Positions 54,706 through 63,778 of a stretch of DNA of 64,000 nucleotides are shown piece by piece. The DNA is taken from assembly GCF_001238295.1 (NCBI RefSeq), contig NZ_LGXZ01000001.1:496001-560000 (forward strand), given 5' to 3'. The stretch's first letter is position 1, and each line of letters begins with the position of its first letter. This DNA comes from Ruegeria sp. 6PALISEP08 (GTDB taxonomy: Bacteria; Pseudomonadota; Alphaproteobacteria; Rhodobacterales; Rhodobacteraceae). A program made the position numbers and the translations under genes. The notes beneath the pieces are model-generated. The model did no database searches. It had not been told where the DNA came from and saw only the letters and a list, made by a program, of their open reading frames with translations.

Positions 54706-55887
54706 ATGAAAAAGCTGCTTACTGCAACTGCAGCAACCGCACTTCTGGCCGGTGCGGCCATGGCCGAAGACGTGAAACTGGGCATTCTGCTCGGCTTTAC
54801 CGGCCCGATTGAATCGCTTGCCCCAGCGATGGGATCCGGTGCCGAATTGGCGATTGCCGAAGTTAACGAATCTGGCAAGTTCATGGATGGCGCCAGTGTA
54901 TCCGGTATGCGGGCCGACACGGGCTGTATCGACAATGGTCTGTCCACGTCGAACGGCGAGCGTATGATTGCGGATGGCATTGCCGGAATCATTGGCGGAG
55001 ACTGCTCGGGCGTTACTGGCGCGATTCTGCAGAACGTGGCCATTCCAAATGGCATGGTCATGATCTCGCCGTCGGCCACCTCACCGGGCCTGTCGACTAT
55101 GGAAGACAACGGTCTTTTCTTCCGCACCGCCCCGTCGGATGCGCGTGAAGGTCAGGTGATGGCGGACATCCTCAAGGATCGCGGCATCGAATCGATCGCT
55201 TTGACCTACACCAACAATGACTATGGCAAGGGCCTGGCAGACGCGATCCAGTCGTCGTTCGAAGCCGCCGGTGGCGAAGTGACCATCGTGGCCGCACACG
55301 AAGACGGTAAAGCCGACTATTCTGCTGAAGTTGGCGCTCTGGCTTCCGCCGGTGGCGACATCCTGGTGGTTGCGGGCTATCTGGACCAAGGTGGTCTTGG
55401 CATCATCCAGTCTGCGCTGGACAGCGGTGCATATGACACATTCGGTCTGCCGGGTGGCATGATCGGTGACTCGTTGCCAGCAAATGTTGGTCCCGACCTG
55501 AACGGTTCCTTCGGTCAGATCGCGGGTGCAGGTGGCGAAGGCCCCGAGAAGTACTTTGCCCTGGCCGAGGCTGCGGGTTTTGATGGCTCCTCGCCCTATT
55601 CACCTGAATCTTACGACGCTGCAGCGCTGTTCATGCTCGCCATGCAGGCAGCGGGCTCGGCGAGCCCTGCCGATTATGCAGGCAAAGTTCTGGAAGTGGC
55701 CAATGCACCGGGTGAAAAGATCTATCCGGGTGAACTGGCCAAGGGTCTTGAGCTTCTGGCAAGCGGTCAGGACATCGACTATGTCGGTGCGTCCGGTGTC
55801 GAGCTTATCGGCCCCGGCGAAAGCGCGGGTTCCTATCGTGAGATCGAAGTGACCGACGGCGAGAACAAGACCGTCAATTTCCGTTGA
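54706..55887 (+). CDS. Branched-chain amino-acid-type ABC binding protein (LivJ family)
   Basis: This 393-aa secreted protein has a 20-residue signal peptide (KKLLTATAATALLAGAAMA, then EDVKLG). It is a type I periplasmic binding protein of the Liv/amide class, with the N-terminal LGILLGFTGPIESLAPAMG and SPSATSPGLSTMEDNGLFFRTAPSD near residue 140. The ATG 54706 follows CAGGGAG; the longer frame from 54310 is rejected. It heads an operon whose transporter genes follow after a hairpin. The true ligand may be a branched-chain amino acid, urea, amide or related compound. Confidence 0.92.
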   Translation: MKKLLTATAATALLAGAAMAEDVKLGILLGFTGPIESLAPAMGSGAELAIAEVNESGKFMDGASVSGMRADTGCIDNGLSTSNGERMIADGIAGIIGGDCSGVTGAILQNVAIPNGMVMISPSATSPGLSTMEDNGLFFRTAPSDAREGQVMADILKDRGIESIALTYTNNDYGKGLADAIQSSFEAAGGEVTIVAAHEDGKADYSAEVGALASAGGDILVVAGYLDQGGLGIIQSALDSGAYDTFGLPGGMIGDSLPANVGPDLNGSFGQIAGAGGEGPEKYFALAEAAGFDGSSPYSPESYDAAALFMLAMQAAGSASPADYAGKVLEVANAPGEKIYPGELAKGLELLASGQDIDYVGASGVELIGPGESAGSYREIEVTDGENKTVNFR

Positions 55888-55914
55888 TCCAGCATAAAAA
55901 GCCATAAGAACAAG

Positions 55915-55939
55915 CAGCCCGGGCCTTGTGTCCGGGCTG
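55915..55939 (+). terminator. Attenuator hairpin after the binding-protein gene
   Basis: CAGCCCGG and CCGGGCTG pair over 8 bp with a 9-base loop, followed by TTTC. This is a weak terminator that would let a fraction of transcripts continue into the ATPase genes. Confidence 0.65.
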
Positions 55940-55994
55940 TTTCAATGACAAAAGGCTGCACCTCGTTTTTGCGAGGAAAAGGCAAGGGGATAAC

Positions 55995-56783
55995 ATGATC
56001 GTCGTCGAAGACGTGCACAAGCATTTCGGCGGGTTTCACGCGGTGGACGGGGCATCGCTGGAAATCCAGAAAGGGTCGATCACCGGCCTGATCGGGCCGA
56101 ACGGGGCCGGAAAAACCACTCTGTTCAACGTGATCGCGGGCGTTCTGCCCCCAACCAGCGGCAAGGTCTTCATGGATGGTGAGGATATCACCGGCCTGCC
56201 CCCACATGAGTTGTTTCACAAGGGCCTGCTGCGCACTTTCCAGATCGCGCATGAGTTTTCTTCAATGAGCTGCCGCGAGAACCTGATGATGGTGCCCGGT
56301 GCACAATCGGGTGAATCGCTGTGGAACACATGGTTCGGGCGCAAGCGCATCGCGAACGAAGAACGCGCGCTGAGGGCCAAGGCCGATGAGGTGCTTGAGT
56401 TTCTGACCATCGAACATCTGGCCGACCACAAGGCCGGTCAGGTCTCGGGCGGGCAGAAAAAGCTGCTGGAACTTGGCCGCACCATGATGGTCGACGCCAA
56501 GATCGTGTTTCTGGACGAGGTCGGCGCGGGCGTGAACCGCACCCTGCTGAATACCATCGCCGATACCATCCTGCGCCTGAACAAGGAACGCGGCTATACC
56601 TTCGTGGTCATCGAACATGACATGGATTTCATCGGCAAGATCTGTGACCCGGTCATCTGTATGGCCGAAGGCAAGGTCTTGGCCGAAGGCACTCTGGACG
56701 AGATCAAGGCGAACGAGCACGTGATCGAGGCCTATCTGGGCACCGGCCTGAAGAACAAAGACAAGCTGGAGGCAGGCGCGTGA
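55995..56783 (+). CDS. livG: Liv-type ABC transporter ATPase (LivG)
   Basis: This 262-aa ATPase has Walker A GPNGAGKTT near residue 35, signature VSGGQKKLLELG, Walker B as IVFLDEVGAG, and the H-loop in VIEHDM. These features fit the LivG class. It pairs with the second ATPase, whose GTG start overlaps its stop by ATGA-like GTGA. ATG 55995 follows AAGGGGATAAC. Confidence 0.93.
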   Translation: MIVVEDVHKHFGGFHAVDGASLEIQKGSITGLIGPNGAGKTTLFNVIAGVLPPTSGKVFMDGEDITGLPPHELFHKGLLRTFQIAHEFSSMSCRENLMMVPGAQSGESLWNTWFGRKRIANEERALRAKADEVLEFLTIEHLADHKAGQVSGGQKKLLELGRTMMVDAKIVFLDEVGAGVNRTLLNTIADTILRLNKERGYTFVVIEHDMDFIGKICDPVICMAEGKVLAEGTLDEIKANEHVIEAYLGTGLKNKDKLEAGA

Positions 56784-57610
56784 GCGACAATCCTTACCAG
56801 GACGACAAGGGGAACAAGGACGCTTCGATCACCAACACGCACGGCGTTGGCTCGATGACACCAGCGCATGCGAAAAGCGGTGAATCGCACTACGTCGGTG
56901 GCGGTCCCTTCCTAATCGGGGACACGATGACCGGCGGTTACGGAAAGGGTCCGGACATCCTGCACGACTGCACAATCGGCGTTGATAAGGGTGAGATTGC
57001 GGTGATCGTTGGCCCCAACGGAGCGGGCAAATCCACGGCGATGAAGGCGGTGTTCGGAATGCTGGATGTGCGTGCCGGTTCGGTACGACTGGATGGCGAA
57101 GACATCACCAATCTGTCTCCGCAGGACCGTGTGATCAAAGGTATGGGCTTTGTGCCGCAAACCTCGAATATCTTCACCTCGATGACGGTGGAAGAGAACC
57201 TGGAAATGGGCGCCTTCATCCGCCGCGACGACATCAGCCAGACAATGGAGCAGGTCTATGACCTGTTCCCCATCCTGCGCGACAAGCGCAATCAGGCCGC
57301 CGGAGAACTGTCGGGTGGTCAGCGCCAACAGGTCGCAGTGGGCCGCGCGCTGATGACCCAGCCCAAGGTGTTGATGCTGGACGAACCGACCGCCGGTGTC
57401 TCACCCATCGTGATGGATGAGTTGTTCGACCGGATCATCGAGGTGTCCCGCACCGGGTTGCCGATCCTGATGGTCGAACAGAACGCCCGCCAAGCGCTGG
57501 AGATCGCGGACAAGGGGTATGTGCTGGTCCAGGGTCGGAATGCTTATACGGGTACTGGCAAGGAACTGCTGGCCGATCCGGAGGTCCGGAAGAGCTTTTT
57601 GGGGGGGTGA
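56780..57610 (+). CDS. livF: Liv-type ABC transporter ATPase (LivF), N-terminally extended
   Basis: This 276-aa ATPase has Walker A GPNGAGKST near residue 75, Q-loop FVPQTSNIFTSMT, signature LSGGQRQQVAVGRA, Walker B VLMLDEPTAGVSP and LMVEQNARQAL. About 45 N-terminal residues precede the usual LivF start. The start is GTG 56780, overlapping livG; this is the only start consistent with the frame. The liv membrane genes do not follow directly, being separated by 1.4 kb. Confidence 0.92.
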   Translation: MSDNPYQDDKGNKDASITNTHGVGSMTPAHAKSGESHYVGGGPFLIGDTMTGGYGKGPDILHDCTIGVDKGEIAVIVGPNGAGKSTAMKAVFGMLDVRAGSVRLDGEDITNLSPQDRVIKGMGFVPQTSNIFTSMTVEENLEMGAFIRRDDISQTMEQVYDLFPILRDKRNQAAGELSGGQRQQVAVGRALMTQPKVLMLDEPTAGVSPIVMDELFDRIIEVSRTGLPILMVEQNARQALEIADKGYVLVQGRNAYTGTGKELLADPEVRKSFLGG

Positions 57611-57636
57611 GGGTGCTGCGGTTCGCCTAGCTTATC

Positions 57637-58056
57637 TTGATCGCAGTATTAACGCCATCGGCGATCTATGCAGTCACGGCAGCCGGACCTTCTCCATACT
57701 ACTGCCATGTATCAGCAGTTTGCGACAGCGAAGGTTATTGCCTGTCCCCACAAGGCGTTCCAACGAAGTTTCTTGCCCTTCAAGTGCATAGTTTTTATGG
57801 GGAATCGTATCATTTTGAGGGCTTTGGAGGAGCCACAATAAAGGCACTGCTTTTCGATCACATTGACGAAGCAGAGGCATTCATCAACGCCACTGATGAC
57901 GACATTGGAATTTATGCAGTCGCAATTCCTCGCAAGGACATAGCAGACGGCGTTGGCTTTATCGTTCATGGAATTTCGTTGCGCACAAACAAACGTGAAA
58001 TTTCTAGCAACGCCACATTGGTTCATTGCAGTTCACTTTCCGACGGGGCGTACTAA
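57637..58056 (+). CDS. Small hypothetical protein, possibly secreted
   Basis: This 139-aa frame has a short N-terminal hydrophobic stretch (IAVLTPSAIYAVTA) that could be a signal peptide, then YYCHVSAVCDSEGYCL with three Cys. The start is an uncertain TTG at 57637; no ATG or ribosome site fits. Its base composition looks lower in G+C than the liv genes on either side. It lies inside what would otherwise be a continuous liv operon. No family was recognised, and it may be recently acquired. Confidence 0.5.
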   Translation: MIAVLTPSAIYAVTAAGPSPYYCHVSAVCDSEGYCLSPQGVPTKFLALQVHSFYGESYHFEGFGGATIKALLFDHIDEAEAFINATDDDIGIYAVAIPRKDIADGVGFIVHGISLRTNKREISSNATLVHCSSLSDGAY

Positions 58057-58294
58057 CGGGCACCGTCAATACCCTTGTAGCGATCTCCAACTTTGCCCTT
58101 TTTCCCGCTATCGCCTTTTGCAGAATCTGACCGTTCGGACGTATTGCAAACAAGTAAGCATGACTGACACACTATGTCAGCCTCTTCCGATGTTCGGGCA
58201 TTTGGGACAGTTAACCCTCTCGCCCGTAGTTCCAGACGAACGTTGAAGGCGGCTACGACTTGCTTTTGGCCAAGGGTAACCGCCTTGCCAACCT
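58057..58294. other. Intergenic, no gene supported
   Basis: An 81-aa minus frame (58053-58298) covers it but lacks ribosome site, start support or family features. Confidence 0.45.
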
Positions 58295-58648
58295 TCACCC
58301 CGCCGGGTTGCTACAATACCCGGAGTCATTCACCGCGTGTGGGCCTTTGATCGACATGTCATAATGCAGGTTGTCGAAGTCCACCACAAAGGTCACGACG
58401 TCCTGATCCATGATATGCAGGAAGGTCAAAGAATTCAGGCCGGGAATGATCTGAGCCTCGCCCTTGATGTTGTCGGCCACAATGAACCCTTTGTCGGTCG
58501 CCCCGGACCGCGCCAGAGTCACCGCGCCCCCGTTGCCGTCCGACATGCAATTTACCACAAAGTCAGCGCCATTCAGGGGATCGCTTGTTGCGGAATGCGC
58601 CACCACCGGCAAGATCGCTCCCAGGGCAAAAGCCGCGAAAATCTTCAT
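58295..58648 (-). CDS. Small secreted protein, unknown
   Basis: This 117-aa protein has a 19-residue signal peptide (KIFAAFALGAILPVVAHS, then ATSDP). The mature part includes NCMSDGNGGAVTLARSG and FLHIMDQDVVTFVVDFDNLHYD, with two Cys (about 34 and 112) that may pair. It reads opposite to the liv operon. No family is recognised; many marine Rhodobacterales have small periplasmic proteins of this kind. RBS GGTTCGACAT region is poor on the minus strand. Confidence 0.6.
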   Translation of the reverse strand: MKIFAAFALGAILPVVAHSATSDPLNGADFVVNCMSDGNGGAVTLARSGATDKGFIVADNIKGEAQIIPGLNSLTFLHIMDQDVVTFVVDFDNLHYDMSIKGPHAVNDSGYCSNPAG

Positions 58649-58994
58649 GTCGAACCTCTTTCATTTCATTCTGCGCCCCCACGCCTTGGACAAAATTCGT
58701 TACGAATCCGAAGGTTGCAATAGGTTGGACCTGCAACTTCACTTAACCTTGAAATCCGGTGATAAGGCGTGTGAACCAAAACCCTTGGTCAAAGTGCCTG
58801 ACTTTGCCGCGGGGATGGATCGGAGATCCGTAACGAACCGTCACCTATGCGACACGAGCTAAAGGCTGCGAACGGGTTTAAAGCGCGTCTTGGTCGTGTT
58901 TTCCATGCCAAACACGACGTTAAGCACATAGGAAATATTGTCATTTCACCTGACCGCGTGCCATAAGATCGCACCCGGACAAAGAGATGGATTC
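58649..58994. other. Intergenic region with a 9-bp inverted repeat, likely livH promoter
   Basis: This 346-bp region separates the small secreted gene and livH, which diverge from it. GTCGTGTTT (58893-58901) and AAACACGAC (58910-58918) form a perfect inverted repeat with an 8-base spacer about 75 bases before livH. It may be a regulator site. No gene was seen; a plus-strand frame begins at 58938 but joins livH. Confidence 0.5.
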
Positions 58995-60005
58995 ATGGAC
59001 TTACTCAACGCGCTTGTAGCGCTTGCAAATTTTGTGTTGGTGCCTGCTGTGGCCTATGGCAGCCAACTGGCGCTTGGGGCGCTTGGGGTCACGTTGATCT
59101 ACGGCATCCTCCGGTTCTCGAACTTCGCCCATGGCGACACGATGGCCTTTGGCGCAATGATCGCCGTGCTGGTCACGTGGGGTCTGCAGGCTGCCGGGAT
59201 TAGTTTTGGCCCGCTGCCAACCGCTCTGCTCGCCCTGCCCTTCGCCATTTTGGGCTGTATTGTTCTGGTGCTGATCACCGACCGGCTGGTCTATCGCTTT
59301 TATAGGGAACAAAAGGCCAAACCAGTGATCCTCGTGATCGTTTCGATGGGTGTGATGTTCATCTTGAACGGCCTCGTGCGCTTTATCATCGGGCCGGATG
59401 ATCAGCGCTTTTCGGATGGCGCACGGTTCCTGATCAAAGCGCGGGATTTCAAAGAGATGACTGGCCTGCGTGAGGGGTTGGCGATCAAGACCTCGCAGGG
59501 CATCACGGTTGTCGTGGCTGTTGTTGCCGTGGTGCTTTTGTTCTGGTTCCTCAACAAAACCCGTACCGGCAAATCGATGCGCGCTTATTCAGATAACGAG
59601 GATCTCGCGCTGTTGTCCGGTATCAACCCGGAACGCGTGGTTATGATCACGTGGATCATCGTTGCGGCCCTCGCGACCACGGCGGGTGTGCTTTATGGTC
59701 TGGACAAAAGCTTCAAGCCCTTTGTCTATTTCCAGTTGCTGCTGCCGATCTTTGCGTCAGCGATCGTTGGAGGGCTGGGAAACCCATTGGGAGCCATCGC
59801 AGGTGGGTTCATCATCGCGTTTTCCGAAGTGACGATCACCTATGCCTGGAAGAAGGTACTGACCTATGTCGCGCCGGAAGGTCTGGAGCCGTCGGGATTG
59901 GTGCAGTTCCTGTCCACTGATTACAAATTTGCGGTCAGTTTCGTGATTTTGCTGATTGTGCTTCTGTTCAAGCCTACGGGTCTGTTCAAAGGAAAAGTGA
60001 TATGA
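58995..60005 (+). CDS. livH: Liv-type ABC permease (LivH)
   Basis: This 336-aa inner-membrane protein has about eight hydrophobic segments and the LivH hallmarks: GALGVTLIYGILRFSNFAHGD near residue 30 and SDNEDLALLSGINPERV, the cytoplasmic loop contacting the ATPase, near 220. ATG 58995 follows AGAGATGG; the longer frame from 58938 adds 19 hydrophilic residues and is rejected. It overlaps livM by ATGA. It would form the transport pore with LivM. Confidence 0.92.
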   Translation: MDLLNALVALANFVLVPAVAYGSQLALGALGVTLIYGILRFSNFAHGDTMAFGAMIAVLVTWGLQAAGISFGPLPTALLALPFAILGCIVLVLITDRLVYRFYREQKAKPVILVIVSMGVMFILNGLVRFIIGPDDQRFSDGARFLIKARDFKEMTGLREGLAIKTSQGITVVVAVVAVVLLFWFLNKTRTGKSMRAYSDNEDLALLSGINPERVVMITWIIVAALATTAGVLYGLDKSFKPFVYFQLLLPIFASAIVGGLGNPLGAIAGGFIIAFSEVTITYAWKKVLTYVAPEGLEPSGLVQFLSTDYKFAVSFVILLIVLLFKPTGLFKGKVI

Positions 60006-61315
60006 GCGAGCCCGTCAAAAACACGCTGCTGTTTGCTGTTGTTGCCGGTCTGATCCTGCTGACTGGATTCACGCAAAGCTGGAACACGGCCATTCTTATC
60101 CTAAACATGGGGCTGATCTCGGCCATCATGGCGATTGGGGTCAACCTGCAATGGGGCTTTGCGGGCCTGTTCAATGTGGGTGTCATGGGCTTTGTCGCGC
60201 TTGGCGGTCTGGCGGTTGTGCTGGTGTCAACACCACCTACGCCGGGGGCCTGGGTTGCAGGCGGTTACGGGATTGTTTTGTCGCTGCTGCTGGGGGCCGC
60301 AACCGTTGTGGCCGCCGTTCTGGTTGCTACGAAGATGCCTAAAGGCCGGATGCAGACCTTGACGATCATCGCCGTTCTGCTCGTTGGGTTCTTTGTCTAT
60401 CGCGCGGTGTTTGATCCCAATGTTGCAGCGATCGAGGCCATCGATCCAGCAATTGCTGGCAATATCGGCGGTCTGAACCTGCCGGTCCTGCTGGCATGGC
60501 CTGCGGGCGGTTTGCTGGCTGCCGGTGCCGCGTGGCTGATCGGGAAAACCGCGCTGGGTCTGCGGTCGGATTATCTGGCCATCGCTACACTGGGCATTGC
60601 CGAGATCATCATCGCCGTCATGAAGAACGAAGACTGGCTGGCCCGAGGTGTGAAAAACGTCTACGGCATACCGCGCCCGTCCCCTGTGGTGGGGTATGAG
60701 GTCGATTTGCAGCAAGATCCAGCTTTCCTGGCGCGTGCGGATTGGTTCGGGCTTGACCCGATCACGGCCTCGACCCTGTCGGTCAAGCTTGGTTATTCCT
60801 TGCTGTTCATGATCGTGCTTCTGGTGCTGCTCTGGATGGCTCAGATGGCACTGAAAAGCCCGTGGGGCCGCATGATGCGCGCGATCCGCGACAATGAGGT
60901 TGCGGCTGAAGCCATGGGCAAGGACGTCACGCGCCGGCATCTGCAGATTTTTGTTCTGGGATCGGCCGTTTGTGGTATCGCGGGCGCGATGATGACCACG
61001 TTGGACGGCCAATTGACACCAAGCGCCTACCAACCGCTGCGTTTCACCTTCCTTGTTTGGGTGATGGTGATCGTTGGTGGATCAGGCAATAATTTTGGGG
61101 CTGTGCTGGGCGCATTCTTGATTTGGTTCCTTTGGGTTCAGGTTGAACCGATCGGCTTGTGGCTGATGAGTTTGATTACCTCAGGTATGCCCGATGGCAG
61201 CTGGTTGAAGGCGCATCTGATCGACAGTGCTGCCCACATGCGCCTGTTCACCATGGGCCTGATTCTGTTGATTGTTCTCAGATTCAGCCCGAGGGGCCTG
61301 ATTCCAGAGAAATAG
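60002..61315 (+). CDS. livM: Liv-type ABC permease (LivM)
   Basis: This 437-aa permease has about ten hydrophobic segments, with NLQWGFAGLFNVGVMGFVALG near residue 45, LRSDYLAIATLGIAEIII near 190, and AIRDNEVAAEAMGKDVTRRHLQIFVLG, the coupling loop, near 295. It is longer than E. coli LivM by extra N-terminal and central segments. It is the last gene of the importer set and is followed by a terminator. Confidence 0.92.
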   Translation: MSEPVKNTLLFAVVAGLILLTGFTQSWNTAILILNMGLISAIMAIGVNLQWGFAGLFNVGVMGFVALGGLAVVLVSTPPTPGAWVAGGYGIVLSLLLGAATVVAAVLVATKMPKGRMQTLTIIAVLLVGFFVYRAVFDPNVAAIEAIDPAIAGNIGGLNLPVLLAWPAGGLLAAGAAWLIGKTALGLRSDYLAIATLGIAEIIIAVMKNEDWLARGVKNVYGIPRPSPVVGYEVDLQQDPAFLARADWFGLDPITASTLSVKLGYSLLFMIVLLVLLWMAQMALKSPWGRMMRAIRDNEVAAEAMGKDVTRRHLQIFVLGSAVCGIAGAMMTTLDGQLTPSAYQPLRFTFLVWVMVIVGGSGNNFGAVLGAFLIWFLWVQVEPIGLWLMSLITSGMPDGSWLKAHLIDSAAHMRLFTMGLILLIVLRFSPRGLIPEK

Positions 61316-61340
61316 ACCACAACGCTACGTAAAAAAGTTC

Positions 61341-61368
61341 AACCGCGCCTGAAAACGGGCGCGGTTTC
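61341..61368 (+). terminator. Terminator after livM
   Basis: AACCGCGCC and GGCGCGGTT pair over 9 bp with an 8-base loop, followed by TCTTGATTCTT. This is a good candidate for ending the liv transcript. Confidence 0.8.
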
Positions 61369-61498
61369 TTGATTCTTGAAGGTATTGTGACTAAACGGGC
61401 ACACCGCAGTGTTTTTCTTATGCGGTCTGTTGCTGGCACTCACACCCGCTCAAGCCGATCTTAAACGATCATTCTAACGTGTTGATACGAGTATAAAA

Positions 61499-61753
61499 AT
61501 GAAAGCACCACGCTTCGGAACAGTTCTTTTGCTTTTGGTTGTTGTCGCCACAACAGCCGCCTGTATACCCAGACCCGAAGATCTTGAAACAACGCCGGTC
61601 AAGGTTCAGACGCCCCAAGGGGTCGTGACCTGCCAGTTGTATCGCCAGGATCGAGTGACTTGGGACCGCGCAATCGATTTTCCGGCCACAAAAATGTCGG
61701 TACCCCAGGCCGACGCTTATTGCCGCCAGGAAGGTCTGCGTCGTTTGAAATAA
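61499..61753 (+). CDS. Small lipoprotein
   Basis: This 84-aa protein has a type II signal sequence with lipobox TTAAC (lipidation at Cys near residue 22), so it is anchored to the inner or outer membrane. The short mature part contains two further Cys (VTCQLYRQD, DAYCRQEG). No family is recognised. It is monocistronic, between the livM terminator and a hairpin shared with the convergent herA-like gene. Confidence 0.7.
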   Translation: MKAPRFGTVLLLLVVVATTAACIPRPEDLETTPVKVQTPQGVVTCQLYRQDRVTWDRAIDFPATKMSVPQADAYCRQEGLRRLK

Positions 61754-61759
61754 TTGCGT

Positions 61760-61780
61760 CGGCGCCCGTTTTGGGCGCCG
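61760..61780. terminator. Bidirectional terminator-like hairpin
   Basis: CGGCGCCC-GTTTT-GGGCGCCG is an 8-bp GC-rich stem between the lipoprotein gene and the convergent herA-like gene. It could end transcription from both sides. Confidence 0.7.
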
Positions 61781-61785
61781 CGCCA

Positions 61786-63333
61786 TTATCTGTTTTTGAA
61801 TAAACCGCCCAGAATACCGCGCACAAGACGTCGCCCGGTTGTTCCTTTTAGTTCCTTGATCACGGCTTCGGTCATCGCCGTTGCAAACGTGTCTTTCCTG
61901 CGCTGCACACGAGAAGACGATCGACCCACCCGGCTGCCTGAGTATCTGCGTGCGGCAGAAAATTCGCGTTCCATCGGCGATTGCGCTTCAAGCACCTCAT
62001 CAGCTTCTGCCTGTTCTGCAGCTTTGGCGGCCGCATCTGCCCGCGCTTGCAAGATTTCAAAAGCAGATTTTCGGTCTACGCCTTTGTCATATTTCGCTGC
62101 CATCGGGGACGCGGCTAGGATTTCTTTGCGTTCCGCCGCTGAGGCCGGCCCGAGCTGAGACCCCGGCGGGCGGATCAAGGTGCGCTCGACAATGCCCGGA
62201 ACGCCCTTCTTTTGCAGCATCGAGGTCACGGCCTCTCCGACGCCAACCTCTCGGATCGCGGCTTCGGTGTCGAAAGCCGGGTTCTCTCGGTAAGTTTCGG
62301 CTGCCATGCGTAGGTTCTTGCGGTCACGTGCGGTGAAAGCCCGCAAGGCGTGTTGGACCCGATTGCCCAGCTGGCCCAGAATATCTTCGGGGATATCCGC
62401 CGGGTTTTGCGTGATGAAATACACCCCAACGCCTTTTGATCGGATCAGACGCGCCACCTGTTCAACCTTGTCCACCAAAACCTTGGGGGCATCGTCAAAC
62501 AGCAGATGTGCTTCGTCAAAGAAGAACACCAGTTTGGGTTTCTCGGGGTCGCCCACTTCAGGTAGTTCCTCGAACAGCTCGCTCAGCAGCCAAAGAAGGA
62601 AGGTGGCATAGAGCCGGGGCGAGGCCATCAATTTGTCCGAGGCCAGGATGTTCACCATCCCCTGCCCGTTTTCATCTGTGCGCATCAGATCGGCCAGATC
62701 CAGCGCGGGTTCGCCAAACAGTTTCGTGCCACCCTGGTTTTCCAGCACCAGCAAACGTCTTTGGATTGCGCCAATCGAAGATGTCGACACGTTGCCATAG
62801 CGCAGCGACAGTTGCGCGCGGTTCTCTCCGATCCAGACCAGCAGTGCCTGAAGGTCCTTGAGATCCAGCAGCGGCATCCCTTCTTCATCAGCCACACGGA
62901 ACGCGATGTTCAGAATACCTTCCTGCGCCCCGCTCAGTTCCATCAGGCGCGACAGCAGCAGGGGCCCCATTTCCGTGATCGTTGTGCGCACCGGATGGCC
63001 CTGTTCGCCAAACAGATCCCAGAACGTTACCGGACAAGCGGAATAGCTGAAATCCGAAAAACCGATACGTTCAGCACGGTCCAGAAATGCCTGATGCAAT
63101 TTATGTTCTGGGCTTCCAGCCAAAGCCAGACCCGACAGGTCCCCTTTGACATCCGAAAGAAACACCGGGACGCCTGCTTGTGAGAATCCTTCAGCAAGTA
63201 TTTGCAGCGTTACGGTTTTACCCGTTCCAGTGGCACCGGCGATCAATCCGTGGCGGTTTGCGTAGTTCAATGCCAATTCCTGCGGTGCGCCATACCCTTC
63301 GCCACCGCCGCCCAAAAAAATAGTCTTGCCCAT
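61786..63333 (-). CDS. HerA-like ATPase (DUF853 family)
   Basis: This 515-aa protein is a P-loop ATPase of the HerA/FtsK superfamily, DUF853 type. Walker [11 protein letters not shown] is near residue 35, Walker [13 protein letters not shown] near 270, and the conserved [27 protein letters not shown] follows. It is probably a hexameric DNA-associated motor of unknown role. The start ATG 63333 has AAGG upstream; the longer open frame to 63471 runs through the sRNA-like region and is rejected. The C-terminal Ala/Glu-rich tail ends in a basic stretch. Confidence 0.88.
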   Translation of the reverse strand: MGKTIFLGGGGEGYGAPQELALNYANRHGLIAGATGTGKTVTLQILAEGFSQAGVPVFLSDVKGDLSGLALAGSPEHKLHQAFLDRAERIGFSDFSYSACPVTFWDLFGEQGHPVRTTITEMGPLLLSRLMELSGAQEGILNIAFRVADEEGMPLLDLKDLQALLVWIGENRAQLSLRYGNVSTSSIGAIQRRLLVLENQGGTKLFGEPALDLADLMRTDENGQGMVNILASDKLMASPRLYATFLLWLLSELFEELPEVGDPEKPKLVFFFDEAHLLFDDAPKVLVDKVEQVARLIRSKGVGVYFITQNPADIPEDILGQLGNRVQHALRAFTARDRKNLRMAAETYRENPAFDTEAAIREVGVGEAVTSMLQKKGVPGIVERTLIRPPGSQLGPASAAERKEILAASPMAAKYDKGVDRKSAFEILQARADAAAKAAEQAEADEVLEAQSPMEREFSAARRYSGSRVGRSSSRVQRRKDTFATAMTEAVIKELKGTTGRRLVRGILGGLFKNR

Positions 63334-63382
63334 TAACACTGCCTTATTGTTCACCGATCCGTGACCAGCATACAAAGTTAAC

Positions 63383-63480
63383 CTTTGACTGCGATAGTCA
63401 ATTTGCTCTGCGGTGGTTTTGATCTCGTGGGGCAGACTTCCTCCCTGTCGACTGGCCGTGCCTTCGGGCACGGCTTTTTT
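63383..63480 (+). ncRNA. Candidate small RNA 1
   Basis: A promoter-like pair, TTGTTC (63347-63352) and TACAAA (63371-63376, 18-base spacer), is followed by a hairpin TTGACT-GCGAT-AGTCAA (63385-63401), an unstructured pyrimidine-rich stretch with CTTCCTCCCT, and a strong terminator: GCCGTGCC-TTCG-GGCACGGC (63455-63474) plus six T. No gene on the plus strand precedes this terminator, so a short transcript of about 98 nt is the simplest explanation. The CCUCC core could pair with ribosome-binding sites. Confidence 0.5.
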
Positions 63481-63572
63481 GCTTGCGTCAAGACATGTGC
63501 AAGTTCTGACGAGCAGATTAAAAATTCAGGATAGCTGTTGACCCACCTGCGCCGCTCTCGTAGGGTTTGCGC

Positions 63573-63643
63573 ATAAATAAGTCGGCCAGTCCGACGGGGA
63601 GAACCTTTTGGGAAAGGGAGCTGATCAAACGGCTCCCTTTTTC
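63573..63643 (+). ncRNA. Candidate small RNA 2
   Basis: A promoter-like TTGACC (63538-63543) with TAGGGT (63561-63566, 17-base spacer) is followed by a small hairpin GTCGG-CCAGT-CCGAC and a terminator AAAGGGAGC-TGATCAAACG-GCTCCCTTT (63613-63640) with a T tract. The predicted transcript is about 70 nt. It lies 135 bp before an IalB-family gene and could also be a leader of it, but the terminator argues for a separate RNA. Confidence 0.5.
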
Positions 63644-63778
63644 TAATGAAAAAGGGTCTTGTCTCACATTCAGGCAAAAATCCGTTCACGTTCACAGAGG
63701 ATGCTCTGTTAGTGCCTGACACCGGTACAGAAGAATGCTAAACGAGGCAAAAAGCTCAATCATCACACCGAGGCATTC

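Noticed and set aside
58053..58298. 81-aa minus ORF between the two small genes in the liv gap
   Set aside because: No ribosome site, low-complexity Lys/Gly-rich end and no hydrophobic or motif evidence.
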